From an uncultured Eubacteriales bacterium (GTDB lineage Bacteria; Bacillota; Clostridia; Oscillospirales; Acutalibacteraceae), in NCBI GenBank assembly GCA_910577755.1, contig CAJTNL010000005.1, positions 1 to 64,000 of the forward strand: a DNA stretch of 64,000 nt, written 5' to 3'. Below the pieces are notes generated by a model, which saw nothing but the letters and a program-made list of their open reading frames with translations, did no database searches and was not told where the DNA came from. This document shows, one piece after another, positions 36,224 to 45,664 of this stretch. Position numbers and translations under genes: made by a program. Positions within the stretch are counted from its first letter, which is position 1. Each line of letters starts with the position of its first letter.

Positions 36224-37537
36224 TTAAGATGCTGTATTTTTATGACCGCTTTTTTTAGGCTGTGGCAATTGAATTTGCACAGGCTTTCGATCTTTATTAT
36301 ACACAATTTCCGGTTGTGCATCTTTATTAATCACATCCGGCGTAATGAGAATTTTTTCTACTGTATAATCAGAAGGAATTTCATACATCAGATGATTCAA
36401 ATACTCTTCCATAATAGAACGTAACCCTCTTGCGCCAATTTTTCTCTCAATAGTTTTTTTCGCAATAGCATTTAAAGCTTCCGGTTCAAACTCAAGATCA
36501 ACTTTATCTAATGCAAAAAGCTTCTTATACTGATTGACTAAACAATTTTTAGGTTCAGTTAAAATGCGAACCAACGCCTGTTCATTTAGTCCGTCTAAAG
36601 CAGCAATCACCGGTAAGCGACCAACCAATTCCGGAATAATACCATATACAACAAGATCATGCGGAATAACTTTTTGATACCACTCATGGTCATTGATCTG
36701 ATGTGCATTTTCCTTCAATTTAGCCTGAAAACCTAACGAAGTATTCGAAGTTCTTTTTTCAATGATTTTTTCAAGACCGTCAAAAGCTCCGCCACAGATA
36801 AACAGAATATTCGTAGTATCAATCTGCAAAAATTCCTGCTGTGGATGTTTTCTGCCGCCTTGAGGCGGCACATTAGAAACAGTTCCCTCTAAAATCTTTA
36901 ACAAAGCTTGCTGAACACCTTCACCACTTACATCACGGGTTATAGATGGATTTTCAGACTTACGGGCAATTTTATCAATTTCATCAACATAAATAATGCC
37001 ACGTTCAGCCCGCTCAATATCAAAATCTGCGGCTTGAATTAAACGAAGTAAAATATTTTCCACGTCTTCTCCAACGTAACCAGCTTCTGTTAAGGTTGTA
37101 GCATCTGCAATTGCAAACGGAACATCCAGCAATTTTGCAAGTGTTTGTGCCAGCAAGGTTTTACCTACACCAGTTGGCCCCAATAATAACACATTGCTTT
37201 TTGCAATTTCTCCATCTTCTACGCTGTAATATATACGCTTATAATGGTTATATACAGCAACCGACAACGCAATTTTTGCATTTTCCTGTCCAATAACATA
37301 TTCGTCCAGAAGAGCTTTAATTTCTTTGGGTTTAAGCAACGTTGCCGACGGCTCATTATGATAAGCGGTTTTACGCTGAGACAGGTTTGCCTCATCCTCT
37401 AAAATAGACATACACAGCTCAATACACTCATCGCAAATATATACGCCTGGGCCTGCAATTAATCTACGTGCTTCATCCTGCGCTTTACTGCAAAAAGAAC
37501 AGCAAATCTCGCGATTAAGTTCTTCGTTATTCGCCAT
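36224..37537 (-). CDS. clpX: ClpX, ATPase subunit of the Clp protease
   Basis: Unfolds substrates and feeds them to ClpP. The protein has 437 residues. The N-terminal zinc-binding domain has Cys13, Cys16, Cys35 and Cys38. Walker A is GPTGVGKT (120-127), Walker B is IIYVDEIDKI, and the sensor region and C-terminal domain (IGARGLRSIMEEYL) follow. The ClpP-binding loop with an IGF-type tripeptide appears as LGF (TSLGFQAKL). It lies 24 bp after clpP. Confidence 0.97.
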   Translation of the reverse strand: MANNEELNREICCSFCSKAQDEARRLIAGPGVYICDECIELCMSILEDEANLSQRKTAYHNEPSATLLKPKEIKALLDEYVIGQENAKIALSVAVYNHYKRIYYSVEDGEIAKSNVLLLGPTGVGKTLLAQTLAKLLDVPFAIADATTLTEAGYVGEDVENILLRLIQAADFDIERAERGIIYVDEIDKIARKSENPSITRDVSGEGVQQALLKILEGTVSNVPPQGGRKHPQQEFLQIDTTNILFICGGAFDGLEKIIEKRTSNTSLGFQAKLKENAHQINDHEWYQKVIPHDLVVYGIIPELVGRLPVIAALDGLNEQALVRILTEPKNCLVNQYKKLFALDKVDLEFEPEALNAIAKKTIERKIGARGLRSIMEEYLNHLMYEIPSDYTVEKILITPDVINKDAQPEIVYNKDRKPVQIQLPQPKKSGHKNTAS

Positions 37538-37561
37538 ATCTTAATTCACCCACCTAGCTTA

Positions 37562-38140
37562 TTATTTTGTAATAATTTTATCCACTAAACCGTATGCAAG
37601 TGAAGCCTCGGCATCCATAAAATTATCGCGCTCGGTATCTTTTGCAATTACATCAATAGGCTGACCAGTTTTCTCCGCCAGAATTTGATTTAATTTTTGT
37701 TTTGTTTTAATAATATAATCAGCATGAATCATAATATCAGTTGCTTGACCCTGTGCACCGCCGCTTGGCTGGTGAATCATGATTGTACTGTTGGGCAGTG
37801 TAAAACGCTTTCCTTTTTCTCCTGCCGCAAGTAAAAATGCACCCATACTAGCTGCCATACCCATACAAATAGTAGAAACATCGCATTTAATATATTGCAT
37901 TGTATCATAAATAGACATACCGGCTGTCACCGAACCTCCTGGACTGTTAATATACAAATGAATATCCTTGGTAGGATCCTGCCCTTCTAAATATAGAAGC
38001 TGTGCCACAACCAAGCTAGCTGTGGTATTATTCACTTCATCAGTTAACATAATAATTCTATCATTAAGTAATCGGGAAAAAATATCATATGAACGCTCAC
38101 CGCGATTGGTTTGTTCAATAACGTAAGGAACTAAACTCAT
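37562..38140 (-). CDS. clpP: ClpP, proteolytic subunit of the Clp protease
   Basis: A self-compartmentalising serine protease that assembles as a 14-mer with ClpX. The protein has 192 residues, the usual length. The catalytic triad is Ser98 (GMAASMGAF), His123 (MIHQPSGG) and Asp172 (DTERDNFM). It lies between tig and clpX. The 132-bp gap to tig contains a CCATCTG/CAGATGG inverted repeat that may partly end tig transcripts. Confidence 0.97.
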   Translation of the reverse strand: MSLVPYVIEQTNRGERSYDIFSRLLNDRIIMLTDEVNNTTASLVVAQLLYLEGQDPTKDIHLYINSPGGSVTAGMSIYDTMQYIKCDVSTICMGMAASMGAFLLAAGEKGKRFTLPNSTIMIHQPSGGAQGQATDIMIHADYIIKTKQKLNQILAEKTGQPIDVIAKDTERDNFMDAEASLAYGLVDKIITK

Positions 38141-38272
38141 GTAATTACCACCATTTCTTCATACAATTATTTATATAGGTTTCATATTAAGAACCCATCT
38201 GCCTCTCTGCATGGCAAGAAACAGATGGATATGTAGTCTCTAATAGTTCAGCATTGACAAAAATCAATGTTC

Positions 38273-39751
38273 TTATTCAGCATCTTTTGTTTCAGTTTTT
38301 TTCGCTTTTGTTGTTTTTTTAACAGCAGGTTTTTCTATCGTTGTCTTTTTTGCAGCAGGTTTTTTCTTTGACGTCGTTTCTTTCTTTTCTTTTACTGCAT
38401 TTGTAGCAGTTTCATCTGAAACTTTTTCTGCAGCTTTAGCCTTTGTGGTTTTGGTTGTTTTGACTGCTTTTTTGGTCTCAACAACAGCCTCGTCCCGTAC
38501 AAGATTCATCGCCTTTCTTGCAATAATATCTTTGGTCTGACCATCTCTAGAAATTACAGATTTCACCTTATCCATATCTGTTTTATAAATTTCAGCAAGA
38601 TTTTTGTACTCTTCTTCAATTTCTTCTTCTGAAGCTGTCAAGTTTTCCAATTCTCCAATTTTCTCCAAAGCTAAACGAATTTTCACTTGACGCTCTGCCT
38701 GCTCCCTAAATTGTTCGCGCAGTGCCTTTGGATTGGAACCGGTCAATTGCATATAGGTTTCCAATTTTAGACCCTGAGACTGCAAACGAAAATTAAATGC
38801 ACGTAGCTCTTCATCAATCTGAATTTCAATCATGGCTTCTGGAATATCTGCCTCAAGCAAATTATTCACCTGCTCCATCAATTGATTGTCAATGTCAGCA
38901 GCAACATCAGCATGAGCCTTTTCGTCCAGCTTTTTCTGTACGTCTTTTCTAAATTCATCAACTGTATCAAACTCGCTAATATCTTTGACAAATTCATCGT
39001 CAAACTCTGGATATTCTTTACCTTTTACTTCATGGATTTTCACTTTAAATAAAGCCGGTTTTCCTGCCAAATCGCCAGCGTGATAATCTTCTGGAAAAGA
39101 TACGTTTACATCTACATCATCGCCGGCCCTATGACCAATGAGCTGATCCTCAAATCCCGGAATAAACATTTTTGTACCAAGAGTGAGACTATAATTTTCA
39201 GCCTTGCCTCCCTCAAACGGAACGCCGTCAATCGAACCCTCAAAATCCATTACAACAATGTCGTCATTTTCAGCGGCTTTATCCATTGTTACCATACGAG
39301 AATGCCGATCTAAAATTTTCTTAATTTCAGCATCTATATCCTCTTGTTTTACCTCCGGATTTTTCGGCTCAATTTTCAGCCCTTTGTAATTTGCAATATT
39401 AACCTCCGGCTTTGTAGTAACAGAAATTTTGAAAATAAAACCATTTTTACTAATTTCAACCATTTCAAAATCATTATTATCAGTAATAACCTCTAATTTA
39501 GATTCCTTAATGGCCTCATTCAACGCAATTGGAAAAACATCATTAACTGCACCTTCATAAAATACCTGTTCACCATAATATTTTTCTACAAAAGCTCTTG
39601 GAGCTTTCCCTTTACGAAAACCCGGTAAAGAGATTTTTTTAATTTCTTTATGATAGGTACGATTCAACGCATCGTTAAAGGTTTTTTCATCCACCTGAAC
39701 TTCTAGTTCATAACGGTTTGTCTCCACATTGTTGCATGACTTAAGGTTCAT
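38273..39751 (-). CDS. tig: Trigger factor with long Lys/Thr/Ala tail
   Basis: A ribosome-bound chaperone and prolyl isomerase. The N-terminal ribosome-binding domain has the signature GFRKGKAPRAFVEKYYG. The FKBP-like domain follows (DDIVVMDFEGSIDGVPFEGG) and then the C-terminal chaperone arms. The total is about 492 residues, against about 430 usually. The excess is a low-complexity tail of about 65 residues rich in Lys, Thr and Ala (repeated KKTT and KPA blocks) ending KDAE. I chose the ATG at 39751 (MNLKSCNN), which has GGAGGAAG upstream; the frame runs 47 codons further without a good site. It lies upstream of clpP, as in most Firmicutes. Confidence 0.94.
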   Translation of the reverse strand: MNLKSCNNVETNRYELEVQVDEKTFNDALNRTYHKEIKKISLPGFRKGKAPRAFVEKYYGEQVFYEGAVNDVFPIALNEAIKESKLEVITDNNDFEMVEISKNGFIFKISVTTKPEVNIANYKGLKIEPKNPEVKQEDIDAEIKKILDRHSRMVTMDKAAENDDIVVMDFEGSIDGVPFEGGKAENYSLTLGTKMFIPGFEDQLIGHRAGDDVDVNVSFPEDYHAGDLAGKPALFKVKIHEVKGKEYPEFDDEFVKDISEFDTVDEFRKDVQKKLDEKAHADVAADIDNQLMEQVNNLLEADIPEAMIEIQIDEELRAFNFRLQSQGLKLETYMQLTGSNPKALREQFREQAERQVKIRLALEKIGELENLTASEEEIEEEYKNLAEIYKTDMDKVKSVISRDGQTKDIIARKAMNLVRDEAVVETKKAVKTTKTTKAKAAEKVSDETATNAVKEKKETTSKKKPAAKKTTIEKPAVKKTTKAKKTETKDAE

Positions 39752-39809
39752 AATTTTTACTTCCTCCTGCAAAATAGCATATATCTGGTTTATTATATCA
39801 TAAAAGAAT

Positions 39810-40556
39810 TTACTTTGCAATTTTAAAACTGCCATCGTTACTATGTTTCTGATTACAGGCTGAGTTAACCAAAATTGGCATAAACTCAACATAATCGCAA
39901 GAAATCAAGTGCATTTTAATACCATGATAACGTCCCCGCACAGCTCGTTTGGAAGCCTGATTACCATGTATGTGGCCAAAATAACACTGCCGAATATTTC
40001 TTTGTTCCAACACATTCAGTATTTCAGTACAGGCCATCGATCCATATACGGGGGGATAATGCAAAAATACAACTGGCTCAGCCTGACCGTTCTTCTTCTC
40101 TGCATCATTTAAAGATGCGGTTAAGCGGCCTACTTCTCTATTGACAATTTTCACATCTTCTTCTGTTTGAGAATTATACAACCACCCTCGTGTACCGCAA
40201 ATTGCCACGCCGTCTACTATATAAGCATTGTTATGCAGCACTTGCATGGAAGTAAAGCCTTTATTTTGTAAAAACGTATCAATTTTATGTTTTGTTGACC
40301 ACCAATAATCATGGTTGCCTTTCATCAAAATTTTTTTGCCGGGTAATTGATGTATAAAACGAAAATCCTTTTCAGCCTCTTCCAACTTCATTGCCCATGA
40401 AATATCTCCTGCAATCACAACTGTATCTGATTCAGTAACAATATTACGCCAATTCCTCTCCAACCGTTGTGTATAGTCTTTCCAACCAGAGAAAACATCC
40501 ATAGGCTTATCACATCCAAAGGAAAGATGTAAATCAGCAATAACAAACAGTGACAT
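39810..40556 (-). CDS. Calcineurin-like metallophosphoesterase
   Basis: A 248-residue cytosolic phosphoesterase. The di-metal site is complete: DLHLSFG (Asp-x-His), GDISW (Gly-Asp), GNHDYWW (Gly-Asn-His-Asp), and later FLHYPPVYG and FGHIHGN. This matches the YkuE/Icc-like branch, whose substrates are mostly unknown. AGAGG precedes the ATG. It is 25 bp after thrC and 58 bp before tig, so it could be cotranscribed with either. Confidence 0.9.
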   Translation of the reverse strand: MSLFVIADLHLSFGCDKPMDVFSGWKDYTQRLERNWRNIVTESDTVVIAGDISWAMKLEEAEKDFRFIHQLPGKKILMKGNHDYWWSTKHKIDTFLQNKGFTSMQVLHNNAYIVDGVAICGTRGWLYNSQTEEDVKIVNREVGRLTASLNDAEKKNGQAEPVVFLHYPPVYGSMACTEILNVLEQRNIRQCYFGHIHGNQASKRAVRGRYHGIKMHLISCDYVEFMPILVNSACNQKHSNDGSFKIAK

Positions 40557-40581
40557 GAAAACCTCTTTTACAATACCTGTT

Positions 40582-42093
40582 TTATTTTAAATGCAACATA
40601 TTCAGCAGCTCGTCAAGCATCGTATCTGGTGTGCAGAGATTTTGAAAACGAACTTGTTTTTCTTCTAATGCTGAAATCGGAGCTGGAATTTCAGTTTCGG
40701 TTTCTTTTGATAACTGCTGTACCTTTGTAAATTCGTCTGCTGTTTCGTCATAATTTGCACAAACTGCTTTTAAAACCGAATCTGTAAATTTATAAGGGCT
40801 TGCAGTAGATACCACAACTGTTGGGGTATTATCGTTAGTTTCTTTTAAATACTTTTCGTATACATACACGGCGACAGCAGTATGTGTATCGCATAAATAG
40901 TGAGTATTTTTATATGTCTTGGCAATGGTTTCTTCCGTTGCTTTATCATCGCAGTAATCAGCAGAAAATATGCTCTGAATCGCCTCCAAAGTTTTTTCAT
41001 CTACTTGATAGCGACCGGTTTGAGACAACTGCCACATCCATCCTGCTACTTTTTCTGTATCATGTTCAGTTACATCAAACAGCAAACGCTCTAAATTGCT
41101 GGAGATTACAATATCCATAGAAGGAGAAATAGTTGTATAAAACTCACGATTACGGTCATAAATACCTGTTTTCAAGAATTCTGTTAAAACATTATTGGAA
41201 TTGGAAGCACAAATTAATCGATGAATTGGCAGTCCCATTTTCATAGCATAATACGCTGCTAAAATATTACCAAAATTACCGGTAGGCACTACCACATTGA
41301 TTTTATCTCCCACTGTCTTTATAGTCCCTGCTTTCAGCAAATCGCAGTAAGCAGAAAAATAATATACAATCTGGGGTAACAGTCTGCCCCAGTTAATGGA
41401 ATTAGCGCTGGAAAAAACCATACCATTATCCTCCAGCATTTGACAGACTTGTTTGTTAACGAAAAGGTTTTTTACACCTGTCTGTGCATCATCAAAGTTA
41501 CCTTTGATAGCACATACGCTTACATTATTGCCCTCTTGTGTATTCATCTGACGTTTCTGCATCAGGCTTACACCATTTTCAGGATAAAATACAAGCATTT
41601 TGGTTTGATCCACATCTTTAAAACCTTCCAAAGCAGCTTTACCGGTATCCCCAGACGTTGCTACCAAAATCACAGCCGTTTTGTCACATTTCGTAATTTT
41701 TAAAGAGTGTGTCAACAGATGCGGTAATAACTGCAATGCCATATCTTTGAAGGCACAAGTCGGCCCATGCCATAATTCTAAGATGTTCATATGAACCTTT
41801 TCAGAACGCACAACAGAAATCGGCGCAGGATGACCGCCGGAAAATTTCTCTTGTTTATATGCTGCAGCAACACATTGCGTAATTTCTTCTTTTGTAAACT
41901 CCGGCAAAAAATCAGATAAAACCTTTACAGCCCTGTCAATATAGGTACCGTTTTGCATTTCTGCAAAATCTTTGTGCGTATATTGCGGCAGTGTCTCCGG
42001 AACAAACAAACCGCCGTCTTTGGCAATACCTTGCACAATTGCCTGTGCTCCCGTTACTTGAGTGTTTGTATTCCTTGTGCATTTATACTTCAA
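40582..42093 (-). CDS. thrC: Threonine synthase
   Basis: Converts O-phosphohomoserine to threonine with pyridoxal phosphate. The protein has 503 residues, the long form (class with an N-terminal extension). The PLP lysine is Lys116 in HGPTCAFKDMALQLL, and the PLP phosphate loop is in VATSGDTGKAAL. The start appears to be TTG with GGGGGGAAAAG upstream. It is 36 kb from hom-thrB-lysC, so the last threonine step is encoded apart from that operon. Confidence 0.96.
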   Translation of the reverse strand: MKYKCTRNTNTQVTGAQAIVQGIAKDGGLFVPETLPQYTHKDFAEMQNGTYIDRAVKVLSDFLPEFTKEEITQCVAAAYKQEKFSGGHPAPISVVRSEKVHMNILELWHGPTCAFKDMALQLLPHLLTHSLKITKCDKTAVILVATSGDTGKAALEGFKDVDQTKMLVFYPENGVSLMQKRQMNTQEGNNVSVCAIKGNFDDAQTGVKNLFVNKQVCQMLEDNGMVFSSANSINWGRLLPQIVYYFSAYCDLLKAGTIKTVGDKINVVVPTGNFGNILAAYYAMKMGLPIHRLICASNSNNVLTEFLKTGIYDRNREFYTTISPSMDIVISSNLERLLFDVTEHDTEKVAGWMWQLSQTGRYQVDEKTLEAIQSIFSADYCDDKATEETIAKTYKNTHYLCDTHTAVAVYVYEKYLKETNDNTPTVVVSTASPYKFTDSVLKAVCANYDETADEFTKVQQLSKETETEIPAPISALEEKQVRFQNLCTPDTMLDELLNMLHLK

Positions 42094-42177
42094 AGCTTTT
42101 CCCCCCGTAAGCTGAATAGATATCTTAATACTTTTCTCATTTAATCTCTCTTATTTTATAATAGAACCACGCCAATG

Positions 42178-43104
42178 TCAAAGAGAAACAAAGAATTTAT
42201 ACGCATTTTTATAAAAAATTCTCTCTAAAAGATCTTCACTATACCCTAATTGCAAAAAACGATTAAAAATTTTACCTGTTTCCCCCATCCCCGTCATACC
42301 TTCCGGTAAATCTGCACCGTCAAAATCACTGCCTATGGCAAGTACATTCTGTCCATCTAGCCCAAGAAAATGCTCAGCATGACGTATAATATCATCAATT
42401 GTTGCAGTACCTGTCTCCTTTAAAAACGGCGGATGGAAATTTAAACCTACCAATCCACCGCTTTTCTTTATAATAAGAAACTGTTCATCCGTTAAATTAC
42501 GAGGATGATTACAAATTGCTTTGGCATTGGAATGACTGGCCACTATAGGCTTTTTTGCAATCTCAGCCACATCATAGAAAAGCGATTGACTGGCGTGTGA
42601 AATATCCACTACAATGTCATGACTTTCTAACTCAGGTATCACGCACTTGCCAAAAGCAGTCAAACCTTTCGGATGCTGTGTCATAGCGCCGTCACCCAAT
42701 TCACAGATACCGTTCCATGTCAAAGTCAGCATACGCACACCACAGGAAGCAAGATACTGCACATTGGCAAGTTCTCCCGCCAGTACTGCTCCGCCCTCTA
42801 CTGTTAAAACTGCTCCCAACCGAATGCCGCGTTCTGCTTGTTGAAAATCACTGCTCCTAATACATCGCATTACTGTGTTTTGATTCGCAGCGCATTCGTG
42901 CAAAAAGAATTCGTATACCTTTCGAAAAAAGTCTAACGCTTGCTTACCTCTTATCTGATCGGGTATCCACACGGCAAAGCATTGCGTACATGAAGAAAAT
43001 TTCATTGCCCGCTCCAAGGATACATGCAGATTATTGGAATATAACGACTGCTTTTGTAAATAACATTCGCTGATTGTATCACAATGCAAATCAAAGTACC
43101 TCAA
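42178..43104 (-). CDS. Membrane dipeptidase family (peptidase M19)
   Basis: A 308-residue zinc dipeptidase of the renal-dipeptidase family. Metal and substrate residues are visible: DLHCDT (His-x-Asp), the bridging Glu in LTVEGGA, SHSNAKAICNHPRNLTDEQ, and IGSDFDGAD near the end. No signal peptide is present, so it is likely cytosolic. The start is TTG, with GGAGGAGG just upstream inside the yraN end; the genes overlap by 4 bp. It is the last gene of the GT2-to-M19 run. Confidence 0.93.
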   Translation of the reverse strand: MRYFDLHCDTISECYLQKQSLYSNNLHVSLERAMKFSSCTQCFAVWIPDQIRGKQALDFFRKVYEFFLHECAANQNTVMRCIRSSDFQQAERGIRLGAVLTVEGGAVLAGELANVQYLASCGVRMLTLTWNGICELGDGAMTQHPKGLTAFGKCVIPELESHDIVVDISHASQSLFYDVAEIAKKPIVASHSNAKAICNHPRNLTDEQFLIIKKSGGLVGLNFHPPFLKETGTATIDDIIRHAEHFLGLDGQNVLAIGSDFDGADLPEGMTGMGETGKIFNRFLQLGYSEDLLERIFYKNAYKFFVSL

Positions 43105-43478
43105 AACAATCCTCCTCCATCAAAGGCATTGGTAATGTATTGTACGTCTTTTATTTGCTTATTCTGACCAATCGTAATCAAACCTACCACATCAAAGCGC
43201 GGCTGTAAATGTTGTAGTTCTGTGTGCTCCTGCAAATAAAGCAACGCTGTTTGCACAATTTTTTTCTGCTTTACCGCTGTTACCAATTCGACAGGTTCTC
43301 CCTTACAATTGGCGTCTCTTGTTTTAACTTCAACAAAAACAATATACTGGCGATCTGTTGCGATTATGTCAATTTCACCAAAACGACTATAATAGTTTGC
43401 ATCTAAAATCAAATAGCCCTGTTTCTGCATCAAACGCCTAGCATACTCTTCACCTATTTTGCCGGAGCTGTTATTCAT
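43101..43478 (-). CDS. YraN family endonuclease-like protein (UPF0102)
   Basis: A 125-residue protein of the YraN/UPF0102 family, with a restriction-endonuclease-like fold. Landmarks are GKIGEEYARRLMQKQGY, RFGEIDIIA and FVEVKTRD (the Asp/Glu-x-Lys pattern). The function is not established, but it is often next to rnhB, as here. I chose the ATG at 43478, with AGGTG 6 nt upstream; it overlaps rnhB by 8 bp. Confidence 0.92.
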   Translation of the reverse strand: MNNSSGKIGEEYARRLMQKQGYLILDANYYSRFGEIDIIATDRQYIVFVEVKTRDANCKGEPVELVTAVKQKKIVQTALLYLQEHTELQHLQPRFDVVGLITIGQNKQIKDVQYITNAFDGGGLF

Positions 43479-44088
43479 AGATATCACCTAAGATTTTTCT
43501 CATAAAGCTCTTTCTGTGTACCGGGCATGCACCATATACTTGCAGCAGCTCCTTATGTAGCTTAGTTCCATATCCCTTATGTTTGGCAAATTGATACACA
43601 GGATAAAGCTTATCCACCTCCAGCATCAAGCGATCTCTACTTACTTTTGCCAAAATCGAGGCCGCCGCTATGCTAGCACTTTTCCCATCGCCTTTTATGA
43701 TGCATTCACCGCAAATAGCGCCCAAATCCGGCATACGGTTTCCATCTACTAAAGCGTAATCTACAGATATATCAAGCCCCTCAACAGCACGTTGCATGGC
43801 CAAAAACGTCGCCTGCAAAATATTGATTTCATCAATCTCCTGTTCCGTAGCAAAAGCAATAGAATAAGCTGTAGCTTCTTTTTGTATTACTTGAAATAAA
43901 GCCTCACGTTTTTGAGGGCTGATTTTTTTAGAATCATCTAAACCCTCTATTACCAGTCCATGTGGTAATATCACTGCGGCAGCAAAAACAGGACCAGCCA
44001 AAGGTCCTCGTCCTGCCTCATCAACTCCACATATATTGTAATAACCCTTTTTTTGAGCCTGTGCTTCATAAGCATACCAATCCATCAT
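43471..44088 (-). CDS. rnhB: Ribonuclease HII
   Basis: Removes RNA from RNA-DNA hybrids and single ribonucleotides from DNA. The protein has 205 residues. The catalytic carboxylates are Asp23 and Glu24 (GVDEAGRGPLAGPV), the Asp in LVDGNRMPD, and the Asp in AKVSRDRLM. GYGTKLH is the basic substrate motif. Its start overlaps the rbgA stop by 4 bp. Confidence 0.97.
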   Translation of the reverse strand: MMDWYAYEAQAQKKGYYNICGVDEAGRGPLAGPVFAAAVILPHGLVIEGLDDSKKISPQKREALFQVIQKEATAYSIAFATEQEIDEINILQATFLAMQRAVEGLDISVDYALVDGNRMPDLGAICGECIIKGDGKSASIAAASILAKVSRDRLMLEVDKLYPVYQFAKHKGYGTKLHKELLQVYGACPVHRKSFMRKILGDIYE

Positions 44089-44957
44089 AGATCTTCCACC
44101 TGCTCAAGCGTAAATCTTCCTAGTTTAGAACTGCGGAATTCATCTAATACTGCAATCGCCGCCCGCTCTGTATTCACAACACCGCCTGACATTAACATAC
44201 CCCGTTTTTTCCCTATCGCTCGTAAAATTTCATAAAATTCCATATCCGCAATCGCAGTCTTCTCCAATTGATAACGCTGCATAATAGCCGTAGGATAACG
44301 AGGCTGCAAGGTTTGTATTAACCGACATGCCAAATGCTCAACATCCAACACATCATCTTTTATAGCGCCTGTAAACGCCAAATGCTCTCCCACCTTTTGA
44401 TCCTCAAACTTCGGCCATAATACCCCCGGTGTATCCAACAGTTCAAATCCCTTTCCAATCGTAAACCATCGGTTATCTCTGGTAACCCCAGGGCGGTCCT
44501 CAACATTAGCTTTACTTTGTTTACTCATACGGTTAATCAGAGAAGATTTTCCTACATTTGGCACGCCTACTATCATTACACGAATCGTTCTGCACACCAT
44601 ACCTTTGGATTCCCAAATCGCAATACGGTTTTTGAGCAGCTCTTTAATCAACGGAATAAAGTTTTGTATGCCTTTTCCACTTTTACAATCAATAGGAATT
44701 GCCAATATTCCTTTTGATTTATAAGATCCAATCCACCGTTTTGTTTGTACTGGATCCGCCATATCCGCTTTATTCAGTAAAATCACACGAGGTTTTTGCT
44801 CAATAATACGGTCAAGTACTGGATTACGACTGCTAATTGGAATACGCGCATCAACAATCTCTGCCACAGCATCTACCAACTTGAGTGTTTTTTCTATTTG
44901 CCGTTTTGTTTTGGTCATGTGACCGGGAAACCATTGTATGGATTGTGCCTCTGCCAC
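44085..44957 (-). CDS. rbgA: Ribosome biogenesis GTPase RbgA (YlqF)
   Basis: A circularly permuted GTPase for a late step of 50S assembly. The opening IQWFPGHMTKTKRQ is the family signature. G4 (LLNKADMAD) comes before G1 (GVPNVGKSSLINR) and G3 (DTPG), confirming the permutation. The C-terminal RNA-binding domain ends around FTLEQVED. I chose the GTG at 44957 (MAEAQSIQWFPGHM), with AAAGGA 10 nt upstream; an upstream start at 45002 would overlap lepB. It is in the usual lepB-rbgA-rnhB-yraN order. Confidence 0.95.
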   Translation of the reverse strand: MAEAQSIQWFPGHMTKTKRQIEKTLKLVDAVAEIVDARIPISSRNPVLDRIIEQKPRVILLNKADMADPVQTKRWIGSYKSKGILAIPIDCKSGKGIQNFIPLIKELLKNRIAIWESKGMVCRTIRVMIVGVPNVGKSSLINRMSKQSKANVEDRPGVTRDNRWFTIGKGFELLDTPGVLWPKFEDQKVGEHLAFTGAIKDDVLDVEHLACRLIQTLQPRYPTAIMQRYQLEKTAIADMEFYEILRAIGKKRGMLMSGGVVNTERAAIAVLDEFRSSKLGRFTLEQVEDL

Positions 44958-44985
44958 AGCCGCCACGTCCTTTCTTATTATTATT

Positions 44986-45642
44986 TTAAGAGCCTTGGAC
45001 AATACCGACGTTTTGAAATGGAAATATCTTTAGCAACGCTTTACCCAGTACATATCGTTTATCAACCATACCAACTTTTTCAAACCGACTATCCAGCGAA
45101 ACACTGCGGTTATCGCCTAATACAAAAATATGGCCTTCGGGGACAACCAAACCCTCTTTAGGAAACTCTATCAACGTTTCTCCCGTAAGCGGTCGAGTTG
45201 TTCTAACCTCGCCAGGCAAATAACCGCTTTCATCCAGTTGTTCTCCATCAACATAAACAACGCCTTCATCATAATCAATATAAATGCGTTGTCCCTCCGT
45301 AGCTATCACGCGTTTTACAATTGGTTCGTCCAGTCCAACCGTGCGTTTTAATACCACCACGTCAAACTGCTCCGGATCATAAATCCAGCTGGAAATCACC
45401 ACACGGTCCGCATTATGCAAATTAGGATCCATAGATGTACCGCTTACAGTCACAATTCGTAAGAGAAAAGTGAAAATTAAACCAACCACTATCACTGCCA
45501 CAACCAGTGACTCTGCCCAATCAAAACATGCAACGGTTCCGCTGCTTCTGATACTGCCGTTTCGCTTTGGCTCCATACCGTCCTTTGTTAATTCTGTATC
45601 TTTCATTTTAGCATATTTGCCACCTTTATGTTGATTATTCAA
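44986..45642 (-). CDS. lepB: Signal peptidase I (second copy)
   Basis: A membrane-bound serine protease that removes signal peptides from exported proteins. The protein has 218 residues. A basic N-terminal cytosolic part precedes one membrane helix (about 47-70). The catalytic Ser is in SGTSMDPNL and the catalytic Lys in VKRVIATEG. The C-terminal signature is GDNRSVSLDSR. The start is TTG with AAGGAG 8 nt upstream. It lies 22 bp after a second lepB. The two differ enough to be old paralogues and not a recent duplication. Confidence 0.95.
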   Translation of the reverse strand: MNNQHKGGKYAKMKDTELTKDGMEPKRNGSIRSSGTVACFDWAESLVVAVIVVGLIFTFLLRIVTVSGTSMDPNLHNADRVVISSWIYDPEQFDVVVLKRTVGLDEPIVKRVIATEGQRIYIDYDEGVVYVDGEQLDESGYLPGEVRTTRPLTGETLIEFPKEGLVVPEGHIFVLGDNRSVSLDSRFEKVGMVDKRYVLGKALLKIFPFQNVGIVQGS

Positions 45643-45664
45643 ATGTAACGCTCCTTACTTTCTG

